Source: Rhodocyclaceae bacterium
Lineage (GTDB): Bacteria; Pseudomonadota; Gammaproteobacteria; Burkholderiales; Rhodocyclaceae
DNA length: 46,721 nucleotides
Direction: 5' to 3'
Assembly (NCBI GenBank): GCA_020445665.1
Contig: JAGRGD010000289.1
Coordinates: forward strand, 1 to 46,721
The position numbers and the translations under genes were made by a program. The notes beneath the pieces were generated by a model, which was not told where the DNA came from, searched no databases, and was given only the letters and a program-made list of their open reading frames with translations. Positions within the stretch are counted from its first letter, which is position 1. Each line of letters starts with the position of its first letter. Of this stretch, positions 37,836-46,721 are shown piece by piece.

Positions 37836-37836
<1 letters not shown>
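36607..37836 (-). CDS. Glucosylglycerol-3-phosphate phosphatase family protein (StpA/GgpP-like)
   Basis: A 409-residue phosphatase resembling cyanobacterial StpA, which completes synthesis of the osmoprotectant glucosylglycerol. LLLIQDLDGVCMALVRDPLT (25-44) holds the nucleophile pair Asp30/Asp32. LTNGEHVGSRGMNGIVE and LAAGGVQWQDVDGVVSHPGV follow. GTTDFQFMLTGGVKEAGVLA, RIVGVGDTLTA and VLFVDSSG complete the family pattern as I recall it. The gene is translationally coupled to pgi (TGATG, one-base overlap), linking it to hexose phosphate supply. No glucosylglycerol-phosphate synthase lies in the window, so the substrate in this organism is inferred. Confidence 0.82.
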
Positions 37837-39497
<1,661 letters not shown>

Positions 39498-39588
39498 GGG
39501 CAGGTCCGGCGGTCAGCCCTGACGCGCGCTGCGCGACACGGCTGCCGGCTGGTGTCGCCCCGACTATACCGGATGCCCGTCCGGGCTG

Positions 39589-40233
39589 TCAGAAGGGCAC
39601 CGGGCAGGAAAAGGCCACCGGCTGGCGCGTCCGCGGGTGAAACAGGTGAATCTCCACGGCATGCAGGTGCAGCCGGCCGAAGCGGTCCACCGACGTCGGC
39701 GTGCCGTAGAGGGGATCGCCGACGATCGGGTGACCGATGGCCAGCAGGTGCACCCGCAGCTGATGGGTGCGGCCGGTCAGCGGCTTCAGCGCCAGCCGGG
39801 TCAGCGCGTCGTCGCCCGCGCCCCGGCGCTCGAGCACCGTGTAGCGGCTCAGCGCCGGCCGTCCGTGAACCGTATCGACCTTCTCCCGCGGCCGCCGCTC
39901 GGCATCCTTGCCCAGCGGCAGGTCGATCTCGCCCGAGTCGGCCGCCACATGCCCATGCACCACCGCCTCGTAGCGCTTGCCGATCGTGCGTGCCTGGAAA
40001 TCCCGGTTCAGCCGCCGATGCATCTCTGCCCCCCGCGCCAGCAGGATCACCCCGGAGGTCGGGCCATCCAGGCGATGCACGCTCAGGGCCTCGGGAAAGC
40101 GCGCCTGCACGCGGACCAGCAGGCAATCCTGCCGATCCGCCCCCTGCCCCGGCACCGACAACAGCCCGGCCGGCTTGTCGACGACGATCAGGTCGTCGTC
40201 GAAATGGAGGAGGTGAGCGTCGAGGTCGAACAT
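39589..40233 (-). CDS. rluA: RluA-family pseudouridine synthase
   Basis: A 214-residue RNA pseudouridine synthase without an S4 domain, matching the length of E. coli RluA. IVVDKPAGLLSVPGQG leads into HRLDGPTSGVILLARG, with the catalytic Asp in HRLD. KRYEAVVHGH and LTGRTHQLRVHLLAIGHPIV then GDPLYG are the remaining conserved blocks. RluA modifies 23S rRNA and some tRNAs; the exact sites here are inferred. Start ATG 40233. It is divergent from the GbsR-type regulator, with about 220 bp between starts. Confidence 0.88.
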   Translation of the reverse strand: MFDLDAHLLHFDDDLIVVDKPAGLLSVPGQGADRQDCLLVRVQARFPEALSVHRLDGPTSGVILLARGAEMHRRLNRDFQARTIGKRYEAVVHGHVAADSGEIDLPLGKDAERRPREKVDTVHGRPALSRYTVLERRGAGDDALTRLALKPLTGRTHQLRVHLLAIGHPIVGDPLYGTPTSVDRFGRLHLHAVEIHLFHPRTRQPVAFSCPVPF

Positions 40234-40412
40234 CGGGGCGCGGCGTTTGCGGACGACGCCGGGATTGTGGCATGGCAGAACCGTGGGAGCGGTGCCGGGA
40301 TTGGGCCGGACGCCGCCTTCGGCCGCCGATCGCACCGCGCGGGCGAGTAAAGGCGATGCATGTCATCCGCTCGCAGTAGCACGAACGCCACGCTTGTGAA
40401 TCCGTCATTATT

Positions 40413-40428
40413 TTCTGTATTGACAGAA
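40413..40428. promoter_or_regulatory. Operator candidate 1: TTCTGT-N4-ACAGAA
   Basis: A perfect 6-4-6 palindrome, TTCTGTATTGACAGAA, 27 bp before the GbsR-type regulator start. An identical-arm palindrome lies at 41037-41052 before the next gene. A shorter inverted repeat, ACTGACAGT, lies at 40432-40440. The paired sites suggest binding by the dimeric regulator encoded next to them. Confidence 0.75.
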
Positions 40429-40446
40429 TATACTGACAGTTATAGA
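40420..40446 (+). promoter_or_regulatory. Likely promoter of the GbsR-type regulator gene
   Basis: TTGACA at 40420-40425 matches the -35 consensus; TATAGA at 40441-40446 could be the -10 with a 15-bp spacer (TAGATT at 40443 gives 17). The -35 box lies inside the palindrome at 40413-40428, so a bound regulator would block it: an autorepression layout. Confidence 0.6.
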
Positions 40447-40454
40447 TTCAATCC

Positions 40455-40982
40455 ATGGAACTGAAACCGATAGCGGAAAGATTCATCCTCCACTGGGGCG
40501 AAATGGGATCGCGCTGGGGCGTCAATCGCACTGTCGCGCAGATTCATGCCTTGCTCTACCTTGCTGGTTGCCCAATGGACGCGGAAGAGATCGCCCTCAC
40601 GCTAGGGGTCGCGCGCTCTAATGTGAGTACGAGCCTGAAGGAGTTGCAGAGTTGGCGCCTGGTGCGGGTGGTGCATGTGATGGGTGAGCGGCGCGATCAC
40701 TTCGAGACGTCTACAGATGTATGGGAACTCTTCAAGTTGATCGTTGAAGGACGCCGTCAGCGCGAGATCGATCCAACCATTTCGATGCTGCGCGAAAGCC
40801 TCGCAAACCCGGATCTCGACCGTGAGGAGGCGGGCACGGCGCAGCGCATCAGGGAGACGCTCGAGTTCATCGAGGTGCTGACGACCTGGTCGGACGAGAT
40901 GCTCAGGATGCCGCCCGACAGGCTGATGAAAGCCATGGGCGTCGGTGCGAAGATCAGCCGGGCGGTCAGAAGGAAGACCTGA
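40455..40982 (+). CDS. GbsR/MarR-type transcriptional regulator
   Basis: A 175-residue winged-helix regulator of the GbsR family. IAERFILHWGEMGSRWGVNR (7-26) and AQIHALLYLAG lead into the helix-turn-helix MDAEEIALTLGVARSNVSTS, then the wing SWRLVRVVHVMGERRDHFE. The C-terminal helices would dimerise. GbsR of Bacillus senses choline to repress glycine-betaine genes; the ligand here is unknown. The window has few genes with this lower-GC, A/T-richer upstream region, so the cassette it heads may have been acquired. It probably binds the TTCTGT-N4-ACAGAA palindromes before itself and before the DCC gene. Confidence 0.88.
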   Translation: MELKPIAERFILHWGEMGSRWGVNRTVAQIHALLYLAGCPMDAEEIALTLGVARSNVSTSLKELQSWRLVRVVHVMGERRDHFETSTDVWELFKLIVEGRRQREIDPTISMLRESLANPDLDREEAGTAQRIRETLEFIEVLTTWSDEMLRMPPDRLMKAMGVGAKISRAVRRKT

Positions 40983-41036
40983 CTCGACGATCAGAGGCAA
41001 CGCGGACAGCAATGTCCGTTTTTTCGGCGCCAAATT

Positions 41037-41052
41037 TTCTGTTCTTACAGAA
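41037..41052. promoter_or_regulatory. Operator candidate 2: TTCTGT-N4-ACAGAA
   Basis: TTCTGTTCTTACAGAA has the same arms and spacing as the palindrome at 40413-40428, with a different four-base centre (TCTT against ATTG). It ends 22 bp before the ATG of the DCC-family gene, close enough to block its promoter or early transcription. Confidence 0.75.
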
Positions 41053-41074
41053 CTTCTTGCAAACGGAGAAAGAA

Positions 41075-41521
41075 ATGGACCAGTACCCGATCACACTCTT
41101 CCACGACGGCAACTGCCCGATCTGTCGCCTTGACGTCGCAAATCTGCGCTCGCGCGATGCCGCAGGGAGGCTCGCGTTCATCGACATCGCGGCACCGGCC
41201 TTCAACCCCGATCAATATGGCATGACGCAAGCGGCGTTCGCTGAGCAGATTCGGGCACAGTTGCCCGACGGCACATGGATCACAGGCATGGAGGTCTTCC
41301 GCCGTGCCTACCGCGCCGTCGGACTCGGGTGGGTCATTGCCGCGACAGAGTGGGGGCCTCTGAGGGCACCTGCCGACACCCTCTACCGCCTTTTCGCGCG
41401 ACACCGTCCAGCCATCTCGAAGCGGTTCGGTTTCCTGTTCGAAGGACTCGAAGCCATCCACGTGAAACGCCGTGCCAATGCCTGCCGGTCGGGCCGATGC
41501 GGTATTTCGAACGAGCACTGA
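41075..41521 (+). CDS. DCC-family thiol-disulfide oxidoreductase (DUF393)
   Basis: A 148-residue protein of the DCC/DUF393 family. The N-terminus ITLFHDGNCPICRLDV carries the CPxC motif (Cys14, Cys17) of a thioredoxin-like fold. WITGMEVFRRAYRAVGLGW and LYRLFARHRPAISKRFG are typical later blocks. Two further cysteines lie near the C-terminus (NACRSGRCG). Start ATG 41075 with GGAGAAAGAA upstream. It lies between a regulator and a radical-SAM gene; a redox service role for that enzyme is possible but inferred. Confidence 0.85.
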   Translation: MDQYPITLFHDGNCPICRLDVANLRSRDAAGRLAFIDIAAPAFNPDQYGMTQAAFAEQIRAQLPDGTWITGMEVFRRAYRAVGLGWVIAATEWGPLRAPADTLYRLFARHRPAISKRFGFLFEGLEAIHVKRRANACRSGRCGISNEH

Positions 41522-41671
41522 AGACGACACAGTTGCCGTCGGATACGACGCTGGCCTGCCCTGAAGACATGCCCGCGACCTGCACGAGATGCCTCAACAG
41601 CGCCAAGCGCCGCGTCTCGGGGCGGCAGCCGCCTCCAGGACTTCCCGGCGCCACCACGGAAGGAGTACCCC

Positions 41672-43198
41672 ATGCGCATTCTTCTGATCAATCCCCCATA
41701 TCGCGCCATGACGATTCATGGCATGGGGCCGCAGGTACCCTTGGGACTCCTGGCCATCGCTGGACCGATGATCGACGCGGGTCACGACGTGCAATTGTTG
41801 AACGCCGAGCAGCCGATGCTCGGCAATGCTGAGATCGTCCAGAGGGTGCGTGCGTTCAGGCCGGACGTCATCATGACAGGTCACAGTGGATCGACGCCCG
41901 CCCATCCCACCGTCCTGCGCATGCTGGCTGCGATCAAGGCCGCCATGCGTCAGGTCGTGTCCGTCTACGGTGGCGTGTATCCCAGCTATCACGCCAGGCG
42001 CATTCTGGAAAGCTCCCGTCAGGTGGATGTCATCGTGCGCGGCGAGGGAGAGCAAGTCGCGGTTCAGTTGGCCGCAGCGCTCGCCGCTGGCGAGACCCTC
42101 GCGACGATCGCAGGCATCGCCTACCGCAGCCCCGATGGAAGCATCGTCGAAACTCCGCCTGCGCCGGTCATCCGCGACCTCAATGCCTGCCGGGTCGCCT
42201 GGGAACTGATCGACGATTGGGATGCGCACCAGTGCTGGGGGCTGGGGCGATCCGCCATCATCCAGTTCTCTCGCGGCTGCCCTCACCGATGCAGCTATTG
42301 CGGACAGCGCGACTTCTGGGTGCGATGGCGGCACCGGGACCCAGGTCGCGTTGCCCAGGAAATCGCCCTGCTTCACCGCCGGCACGGTGTGCGCTTCGTG
42401 ACTTTCGCCGACGAGAACCCAACCACCAGCAGCAAGCATTGGCAGCGCTTTCTCGAGGAAATGGCCGCGCAGTCGGTTCCGGTAGCGCTGACCGCCGCGA
42501 TGCGGGCCAGCGACATCTGCCGCGACGCCGACCTCCTGCCGCTGTATAAGCGGGCCGGCTTCTGCGCCGTGTTGATCGGAATCGAAACGACCGAGGCGAC
42601 AACCATCGAGCGCGTCGGCAAGGGCTCGAACAGGGATGTCGATCGCGAGGCGATCCGCTTACTGCGAAGAAACGGCATCATCGCGATCGCCGCCCATGTC
42701 GCAGGGCTGGAGGACGAAGGATGGGGCAGTCGCTGGCGCGCGTTCCGCGGTCTGTTGCGGTACGACCCCGACCTGGTGAACGTCATGTATGCGACGCCCC
42801 ACGACTGGACGCGTTTCGGCGCCGAAACCACCCACATCGAGCGGGTCGAGCCTGACATGGGCCGATGGGATTTCCGGCATCAGGTGCTCGCCACAACGCG
42901 TCTGCGAGCGTGGCAGCTTTTCGTTGCGATCAAGGTGTCCGAACTTGCGCTACACACTCGACCTCGCTTCCTGTGGCGCATGGCCTTCCACCCCGACGCG
43001 GCCATCCGCCGACAACTGCGCTGGTGTTTCCGCAATGCCGCCAAAGTCTGGCTGGCAGAGATTACGGACTTCCGCTTCACCGGCGCAAAACGAGATTGCG
43101 TCCCGCTCGGCAGCTTGGCTGCGCGTCTGCGCATCGAGAAGTCGACCACAAAGCAGGCAACTGCACGTCAGGAAGGTCGCCTCGGGACGGGTCCATAA
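41672..43198 (+). CDS. BchE-like B12-binding-domain radical SAM protein
   Basis: A 508-residue protein with an N-terminal cobalamin-binding-like domain (about 1-160; MRILLINPPY and VYGGVYPSYHARRILES) and a radical SAM domain with Cys203, Cys207 and Cys210 (RGCPHRCSYCGQ). The stretch RDFWVRWRHRDPGRVAQEIA, then FVTFADENPTTSSKHWQRFL, resembles BchE, the oxygen-independent Mg-protoporphyrin ester cyclase. No other bacteriochlorophyll genes are present, so the substrate may be a different tetrapyrrole or unrelated. AAGGAG lies seven bases before the ATG. It follows the DCC gene by 150 bp with no other gene between. Confidence 0.85.
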   Translation: MRILLINPPYRAMTIHGMGPQVPLGLLAIAGPMIDAGHDVQLLNAEQPMLGNAEIVQRVRAFRPDVIMTGHSGSTPAHPTVLRMLAAIKAAMRQVVSVYGGVYPSYHARRILESSRQVDVIVRGEGEQVAVQLAAALAAGETLATIAGIAYRSPDGSIVETPPAPVIRDLNACRVAWELIDDWDAHQCWGLGRSAIIQFSRGCPHRCSYCGQRDFWVRWRHRDPGRVAQEIALLHRRHGVRFVTFADENPTTSSKHWQRFLEEMAAQSVPVALTAAMRASDICRDADLLPLYKRAGFCAVLIGIETTEATTIERVGKGSNRDVDREAIRLLRRNGIIAIAAHVAGLEDEGWGSRWRAFRGLLRYDPDLVNVMYATPHDWTRFGAETTHIERVEPDMGRWDFRHQVLATTRLRAWQLFVAIKVSELALHTRPRFLWRMAFHPDAAIRRQLRWCFRNAAKVWLAEITDFRFTGAKRDCVPLGSLAARLRIEKSTTKQATARQEGRLGTGP

Positions 43199-43320
43199 AT
43201 GTAGGACGCCACCATGAACGCAATGGACCGCTACCCATTGCCCTCAAGACGGGGAGGTCCGACCGAACCGGTTTTCCGCGCCGGTCGATCGGCCGCCACG
43301 GGTGGGACGCATCCCGCCCG

Positions 43321-43368
43321 ACGGCCCTTCGATATCGTTCGGCTCAGGTGGGCGAACGACCGGGCCGT
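43321..43368. other. Imperfect long hairpin in the 43199-43416 gap
   Basis: ACGGCCC (43321) pairs with GGGCCGT (43362-43368), and inside it TCGTTCG (43335-43341) pairs with CGAACGA (43353-43359). The two stems are separated by an unequal bulge. A separate 8-bp stem (GGGTGGGA/TCCCGCCC) lies just upstream. Neither has a T-run. The gap lies between convergent genes, so a transcription-stop role is possible. No gene is supported in this 218-bp gap. Confidence 0.35.
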
Positions 43369-43416
43369 CAGATCAACCCCGGCTTCGCGATTGCGGGCGC
43401 CGGAAGCCACCGGACT

Positions 43417-45792
43417 TTATCCACCCTCCGCGCCCCCTTCCACCCACCGCATCGCCGCCACCCACCCGGCCAGCACACGCCCGAGAAAGGCCTGGGGGCG
43501 GATGCGGTCGGTCATCGCGTAGAACGGGATGCGGGAGAGCATCAGGTGGCGCAGGGCGAGGCCGAAGCCGGTGCGCCAGGCGGCGGGGTCGAGGGCTTGC
43601 CCGGTGGCGGCCTCGAGGCCGCGGCGGTGGCGTTCGAGCCAGTGGGGGGCCTCGCTGGCCATGGCGGGGGCAGGCACGACGAAGCACAGCAGCTCGGCGA
43701 GGTCGCCCTGGGGCAGGCCGACGGCGGCCAGTTCCCAGTCGTAGGCGCAGCAGACGAGGCCGGTGGCGGTCGGGCGGAAGGCCAGGTTGCGGGGGTTGAA
43801 GTCGTTGTGCACGAGGGTTTGGGGCGCCGCCTGCCAGGCTGGCCACCAGGCAGGTAGCGTGCTCAGCACCTGGCGCTGCAGATCGGCGAGGCGGGCGATG
43901 CCGAAGCCGTCGAGGTGTTCCCGGGTAGCCGCTTCGAGGGCGCTCCAGAGGGGCTGGGCGTCTGGCACGTCGGGTCCGTTGGCGTGGGTGTCGAGCCACG
44001 CGGCCTCGGCCAGAGCCACGTCCTCGCCGAGCCAGCCGGCGTGGATATCCACCAGGGCATCCACCGCCGCCGCCAGGTGCGCCGGGCGCCAGTCGCCCGG
44101 ACGGTCGGCCGAGTCGATCAGGGAGGCGTCGCCGAGCCACTGGTTGACGGTCAGGCCGGGGGCCAGCGGCGCGGCCGGGCCGAACTGGGCGGGCATGTGG
44201 CGACGGATGCCCGGCCCGCCGTGGCGCCAGACACCGAACTCCCGGTCCTGCCCGCCCCGGTGGGGCAGCACCGGGAGGTGGTCGCGCACCACCGCGCCAA
44301 GCCCCGGCCGGGTGAGTTCCGCCAGCTCGACGGCGAGCCGGTCGAGGGTGGCATCGTCGGCGCGCTGCTTGAGCAGCACCGCGGTCGCGAGCCCGTCCGC
44401 CCCGGTGAGTGTGGCCCGCCACAGGCCGCTCGGGCGGCCGCCGGCCTGGGCGCCCAGCTCGCTCAGCAGGCCACTGCCGGCCGCCTGGCGCCGCAGCGAG
44501 CCGGGCTGCAGGTGGTAGTCGGGGGCGAGCCCGTCCAGCGCCGCACGCAGGTGGTCGCGCGCGGCGGCGGCGGCGTCCGTGGCATCGGGTTCCCCGGGCA
44601 GGTAGCCGACCCGCCGGAAGTAGTGCAGGTAGCGGGCGAGCAGCGGGGCGTCGAGTTCCGGCACGGCGATGCCCCGCTCGGCGAGCCAGCGCTGGGAGGC
44701 CCCGTCGTCGATGCGCTGGCCGGCGCCGCCCAGGTAGAGCTCGGGCAGGCTGCGGCCGTCCATGCCCGCCGGGCGGGCGAGGAAGAAGCGCTGCAGCGCG
44801 TGCAGGCACGGGGCCCGCCCGGCGGCGTCGCGCCGGACGAAGGTCTGCCATGCGTCGAGCGGCGTGAGCCGCTGCGGATAGCCGCGCAGCTGCAGCCACA
44901 GCACCAGCTCCCGCCAGTGGCGGGGCCGGGGATGGCGCAGGTGGACAGTGCGCAGGCCCTGCGGCGGCGAGGCGGCGAGGTGGCGCAGGGCGGTGGCGAC
45001 GGTGTCCACCGGGATGCAGTCGAGGCGCCAGTCCACGTCGGGGGCGAGGCCGGACAGGGCGCAGCCGCGCAGCATCCGCGCGATCAGGTCGCTGGTGTTG
45101 GCCTCGCCGCTGCGGGAGTCGCCGCAGATGAGCGCGGGGCGGGCGATGCTGACCGGCAGGCCCCGCGCCGCGGCCTGGCGCGCCAGCCCCTCGGCGAGGC
45201 ACTTGGCCTGGGCGTAGCCGAGGGGGATGCGGTCAAGCCAGGGGCGCATGTCGGTGGTCTCGTCCACCTGTGCCGGGCCGTCGCTGGCGTAGCAGACGGC
45301 CAGCGTGCTGACGAGGACCAGCGACTTGGGCCGGCCGGTGCAGGCCAGCGCGATGGCGTGGCGCGTGCCTTCGACGTGACTGCCCGCGAGTCCCTGCCAG
45401 CGCTTCAGCCAGCTGACCTGGGCCGCGGCGTGGATGATCGCGTCCACCTGGTCGCCGATCCACGCGAGCCGTGCGGCGGGGAGGTCGAAGCCCGGGCGCT
45501 CGACCCGGCCGGCCAGGGCCTGCCAGCGCCCGGCCAGGGGCGGCAGGTCGTCGCCGAGATCGGCCAGTGCGGCCTCGAGGCGCCGGCGGGCGTGGGCATC
45601 GTCCTCCGCCCGGACCAGGCAGACGAGCTGCCAGTCGGTGTGGCGCAGCAGCTCGGCCAGCAGATGGCGGCCCAGAAAACCGGTGGCGCCGGTCAGCAGG
45701 ACGGTGCGCAGCACGCTTGCGGCGGCGCCGACGGGGCGGATGTGCTCGTCGAGCCAGGCCACGTCGGGCAGGCGGAGGGCGGGGGCGTCCAT
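43417..45792 (-). CDS. Thioester reductase fused to an APH-fold kinase
   Basis: A 791-residue two-domain protein. The first part (about 25-380) is an extended SDR of the thioester-reductase type seen in carboxylic acid reductases and Lys2. It has TGATGFLGRHLLAELL (34-49), HAAAQVSWLK and the YxxxK pair Tyr193/Lys197. The second part (about 410-785) is an aminoglycoside/choline-kinase fold with VHNDFNPRNL (Asp664, Asn669) and YDWE (Asp685). The reductase would release an aldehyde or alcohol from a thioester and the kinase could phosphorylate the product. That sequence of steps is inference, and no carrier or adenylation domain is present. It starts five bases after the UbiA-like gene. Confidence 0.82.
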   Translation of the reverse strand: MDAPALRLPDVAWLDEHIRPVGAAASVLRTVLLTGATGFLGRHLLAELLRHTDWQLVCLVRAEDDAHARRRLEAALADLGDDLPPLAGRWQALAGRVERPGFDLPAARLAWIGDQVDAIIHAAAQVSWLKRWQGLAGSHVEGTRHAIALACTGRPKSLVLVSTLAVCYASDGPAQVDETTDMRPWLDRIPLGYAQAKCLAEGLARQAAARGLPVSIARPALICGDSRSGEANTSDLIARMLRGCALSGLAPDVDWRLDCIPVDTVATALRHLAASPPQGLRTVHLRHPRPRHWRELVLWLQLRGYPQRLTPLDAWQTFVRRDAAGRAPCLHALQRFFLARPAGMDGRSLPELYLGGAGQRIDDGASQRWLAERGIAVPELDAPLLARYLHYFRRVGYLPGEPDATDAAAAARDHLRAALDGLAPDYHLQPGSLRRQAAGSGLLSELGAQAGGRPSGLWRATLTGADGLATAVLLKQRADDATLDRLAVELAELTRPGLGAVVRDHLPVLPHRGGQDREFGVWRHGGPGIRRHMPAQFGPAAPLAPGLTVNQWLGDASLIDSADRPGDWRPAHLAAAVDALVDIHAGWLGEDVALAEAAWLDTHANGPDVPDAQPLWSALEAATREHLDGFGIARLADLQRQVLSTLPAWWPAWQAAPQTLVHNDFNPRNLAFRPTATGLVCCAYDWELAAVGLPQGDLAELLCFVVPAPAMASEAPHWLERHRRGLEAATGQALDPAAWRTGFGLALRHLMLSRIPFYAMTDRIRPQAFLGRVLAGWVAAMRWVEGGAEGG

Positions 45793-45797
45793 CGGTC

Positions 45798-46391
45798 TCA
45801 GGCGCTCCAGGCGGCGAGGGTCGCCAGCGTCAGCACGACGAGGCCGACGGCGATCAGCACGCGGCCGGTCGGGCTGTCGCGCCAGGCGGGCTCGGTCAGG
45901 ATCTCGAAGAGGGCGATCAGCACCCACGCCAGCACTGCCCACGGCCAGCGCTGTGCGGGGGCCGCCAGTAGCACGAAGGCCGGGTACTTCAGCAGCACCA
46001 CCTGGGCGCGCCACAGGCGGGGCAGCCCGCCGGCGGCCGCGTAGAAGGTCACGAACCCGGTCAGCAACGCACCGTAGCCGACGGTGCCGGGCCAGCCGCC
46101 GCCGGCCGCCAGCAGCAGGCCGGCCGGCACGACCAGCGCCAGGGCCCAGGGGCGCAGCGCCGCCGCGGCCGGATGGGTCACCGTCACCCGGTGGGGGTGG
46201 GCCACCGCGTCGTGGGGCCGGTCGGCGAAGTCGTCGAGCATGCGGAACTGCACCACCAGAAGCGCCAGCAGGAAGATCGCCCCCGGCGACGGATCTCGCC
46301 CCCCGGCGGCCAGCACCAGCACCGCGAGAAGCAGCACGATACGACCCCGGAGCAGCCGCTCGCGCAGGTAGCGGTGCGCGAACTCAGCCAA
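45798..46391 (-). CDS. UbiA-like prenyltransferase-family membrane protein
   Basis: A 197-residue membrane protein with about six hydrophobic segments. VQFRMLDDFADRPHDAVAHP followed by HR looks like the UbiA-type Asp-rich motif (N/D-D-xx-D-xxx-D), which binds prenyl diphosphate with magnesium. It is shorter than typical UbiA proteins (about 280-300 residues) and a second Asp-rich motif is not clear, so catalysis is uncertain. Start taken as TTG 46391, overlapping the upstream stop by eight bases with a GAGG nine bases before it; GTG 46406 is an alternative. Confidence 0.65.
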   Translation of the reverse strand: MAEFAHRYLRERLLRGRIVLLLAVLVLAAGGRDPSPGAIFLLALLVVQFRMLDDFADRPHDAVAHPHRVTVTHPAAAALRPWALALVVPAGLLLAAGGGWPGTVGYGALLTGFVTFYAAAGGLPRLWRAQVVLLKYPAFVLLAAPAQRWPWAVLAWVLIALFEILTEPAWRDSPTGRVLIAVGLVVLTLATLAAWSA

Positions 46392-46721
46392 GGATGCGCA
46401 CCTCACCCCGGTCGCCGTCCACGAACAGGCGCTGTCCGCTCGCCAGGCGCCGGGTCGCGTCGGTGACGCCGACGACGGCCGGGATGCCGAACTCCCGCGC
46501 GATGATGGCACCGTGGGAGAGCATGCCGCCCCGCTCCACCACGAGGCCGCTGGCGAGGAAGAAGACGCTCGCCCAGCCCGGGTCGGTCTGGCGTGTGACG
46601 ACCACGCGCGGGCCATCGAGCGCCGCGCCTTCCGCGGCGTCGGCGAGCACCGCGGCCACGCCCTCGACCTGACCGCTGCAGGCGCCGATACCCCGCAGGC
46701 CCTCGCCACCCTGCGCGGCCG
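46384..46721 (-). CDS. PEP-utilising enzyme mobile (phosphohistidine) domain protein, partial
   Basis: The C-terminal 112 residues of a protein whose N-terminal part lies beyond the window. LRGIGACSGQVEGVAAV begins the swivelling domain, and ERGGMLSHGAIIAREFGIPA holds the phospho-acceptor His, as in PEP synthase, pyruvate phosphate dikinase and rifampin phosphotransferase. The sequence ends GEVRILG directly after the domain, so the swivel is C-terminal. Whether an ATP-grasp pyruvate/PEP-binding domain precedes it cannot be seen. It is the first visible gene of the unit with the UbiA-like protein and the reductase-kinase. Confidence 0.85.
   Translation of the reverse strand, partial: AAQGGEGLRGIGACSGQVEGVAAVLADAAEGAALDGPRVVVTRQTDPGWASVFFLASGLVVERGGMLSHGAIIAREFGIPAVVGVTDATRRLASGQRLFVDGDRGEVRILG

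Noticed and set aside
41275-41832. A plus-strand open frame bridging the DCC and radical SAM genes
   Set aside because: It overlaps both genes in another frame and has no family features; the radical SAM gene has its own strong ribosome-binding site.
43214-43522. A 102-codon plus-strand open frame after the radical SAM gene
   Set aside because: Pro/Ser/Thr/Arg-rich translation, no ribosome-binding site of note, and it runs into the antisense of the reductase-kinase gene.

Overview
This is a high-GC proteobacterial chromosome segment with dense genes and many 1-4 bp start/stop overlaps. The gene content fits a free-living, motile, facultatively respiring member of the Betaproteobacteria, possibly Rhodocyclales: cytochrome bd with CydP and CydX, a Tat-exported molybdo-hydroxylase, CHASE2 and PAS kinases, chemoreceptor signalling, MscL, and a glucosylglycerol-phosphatase-like enzyme. 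The taxonomic guess is inference. No rRNA, tRNA or CRISPR array was seen.

Layout. 1-126 is the end of an IS21-family element, followed by about 280 bp without a convincing gene. 404-5075 (minus) reads nitronate monooxygenase, LivH-like and LivM-like permeases, a Liv-type binding protein and UbiX, with no transporter ATPase. 5210-10634 holds a TRIC-type channel, a CHASE2 histidine kinase, mscL, an OmpR-type regulator that may be the kinase's partner, a glyoxalase-II-like hydrolase and a STAS protein. 10912-13645 is a divergent FixJ-type regulator and PAS kinase pair.

13724-18500 (minus) is the most unusual signalling unit: a FIST protein, a TssB-TssC-like sheath fusion with no other type VI genes near it, a stand-alone Aer-type PAS protein, and an overlapping soluble chemoreceptor, closed by a strong terminator. 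Upstream of it, 18555-22823 (minus) encodes an IorAB-type molybdenum hydroxylase with its maturation factors XdhC and MocA, divergent from an AraC regulator. 23951-28206 (plus) is cydPABX plus a methyltransferase and a group II truncated hemoglobin, which looks like a low-oxygen or nitric-oxide respiration operon.

28407-29745 (plus) holds an unrecognised protein with a Thr-Ile-Tyr-x-Gly tandem repeat and an uncharacterised partner. 29753-34619 (minus) is a tightly packed set: a YadGH-like exporter, a glutathione transferase, a TauE/SafE permease, a flavin-fold protein and a methyltransferase. 34778-39497 has a Kef-type antiporter convergent with pgi and a glucosylglycerol-3-phosphate phosphatase homologue; with mscL these suggest osmotic adaptation. 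39589-40233 is an RluA-type pseudouridine synthase.

40413-43198 (plus) looks like an inserted cassette: a GbsR/MarR-type regulator, a DCC thiol protein and a BchE-like B12/radical-SAM enzyme. The same palindrome, TTCTGT-N4-ACAGAA, lies before the regulator and before the DCC gene. 43417 to the window end (minus) is a second unusual cluster: a phosphohistidine swivelling-domain protein (cut by the window edge), a small UbiA-like membrane protein, and a fusion of a thioester reductase with a phosphotransferase-fold kinase.
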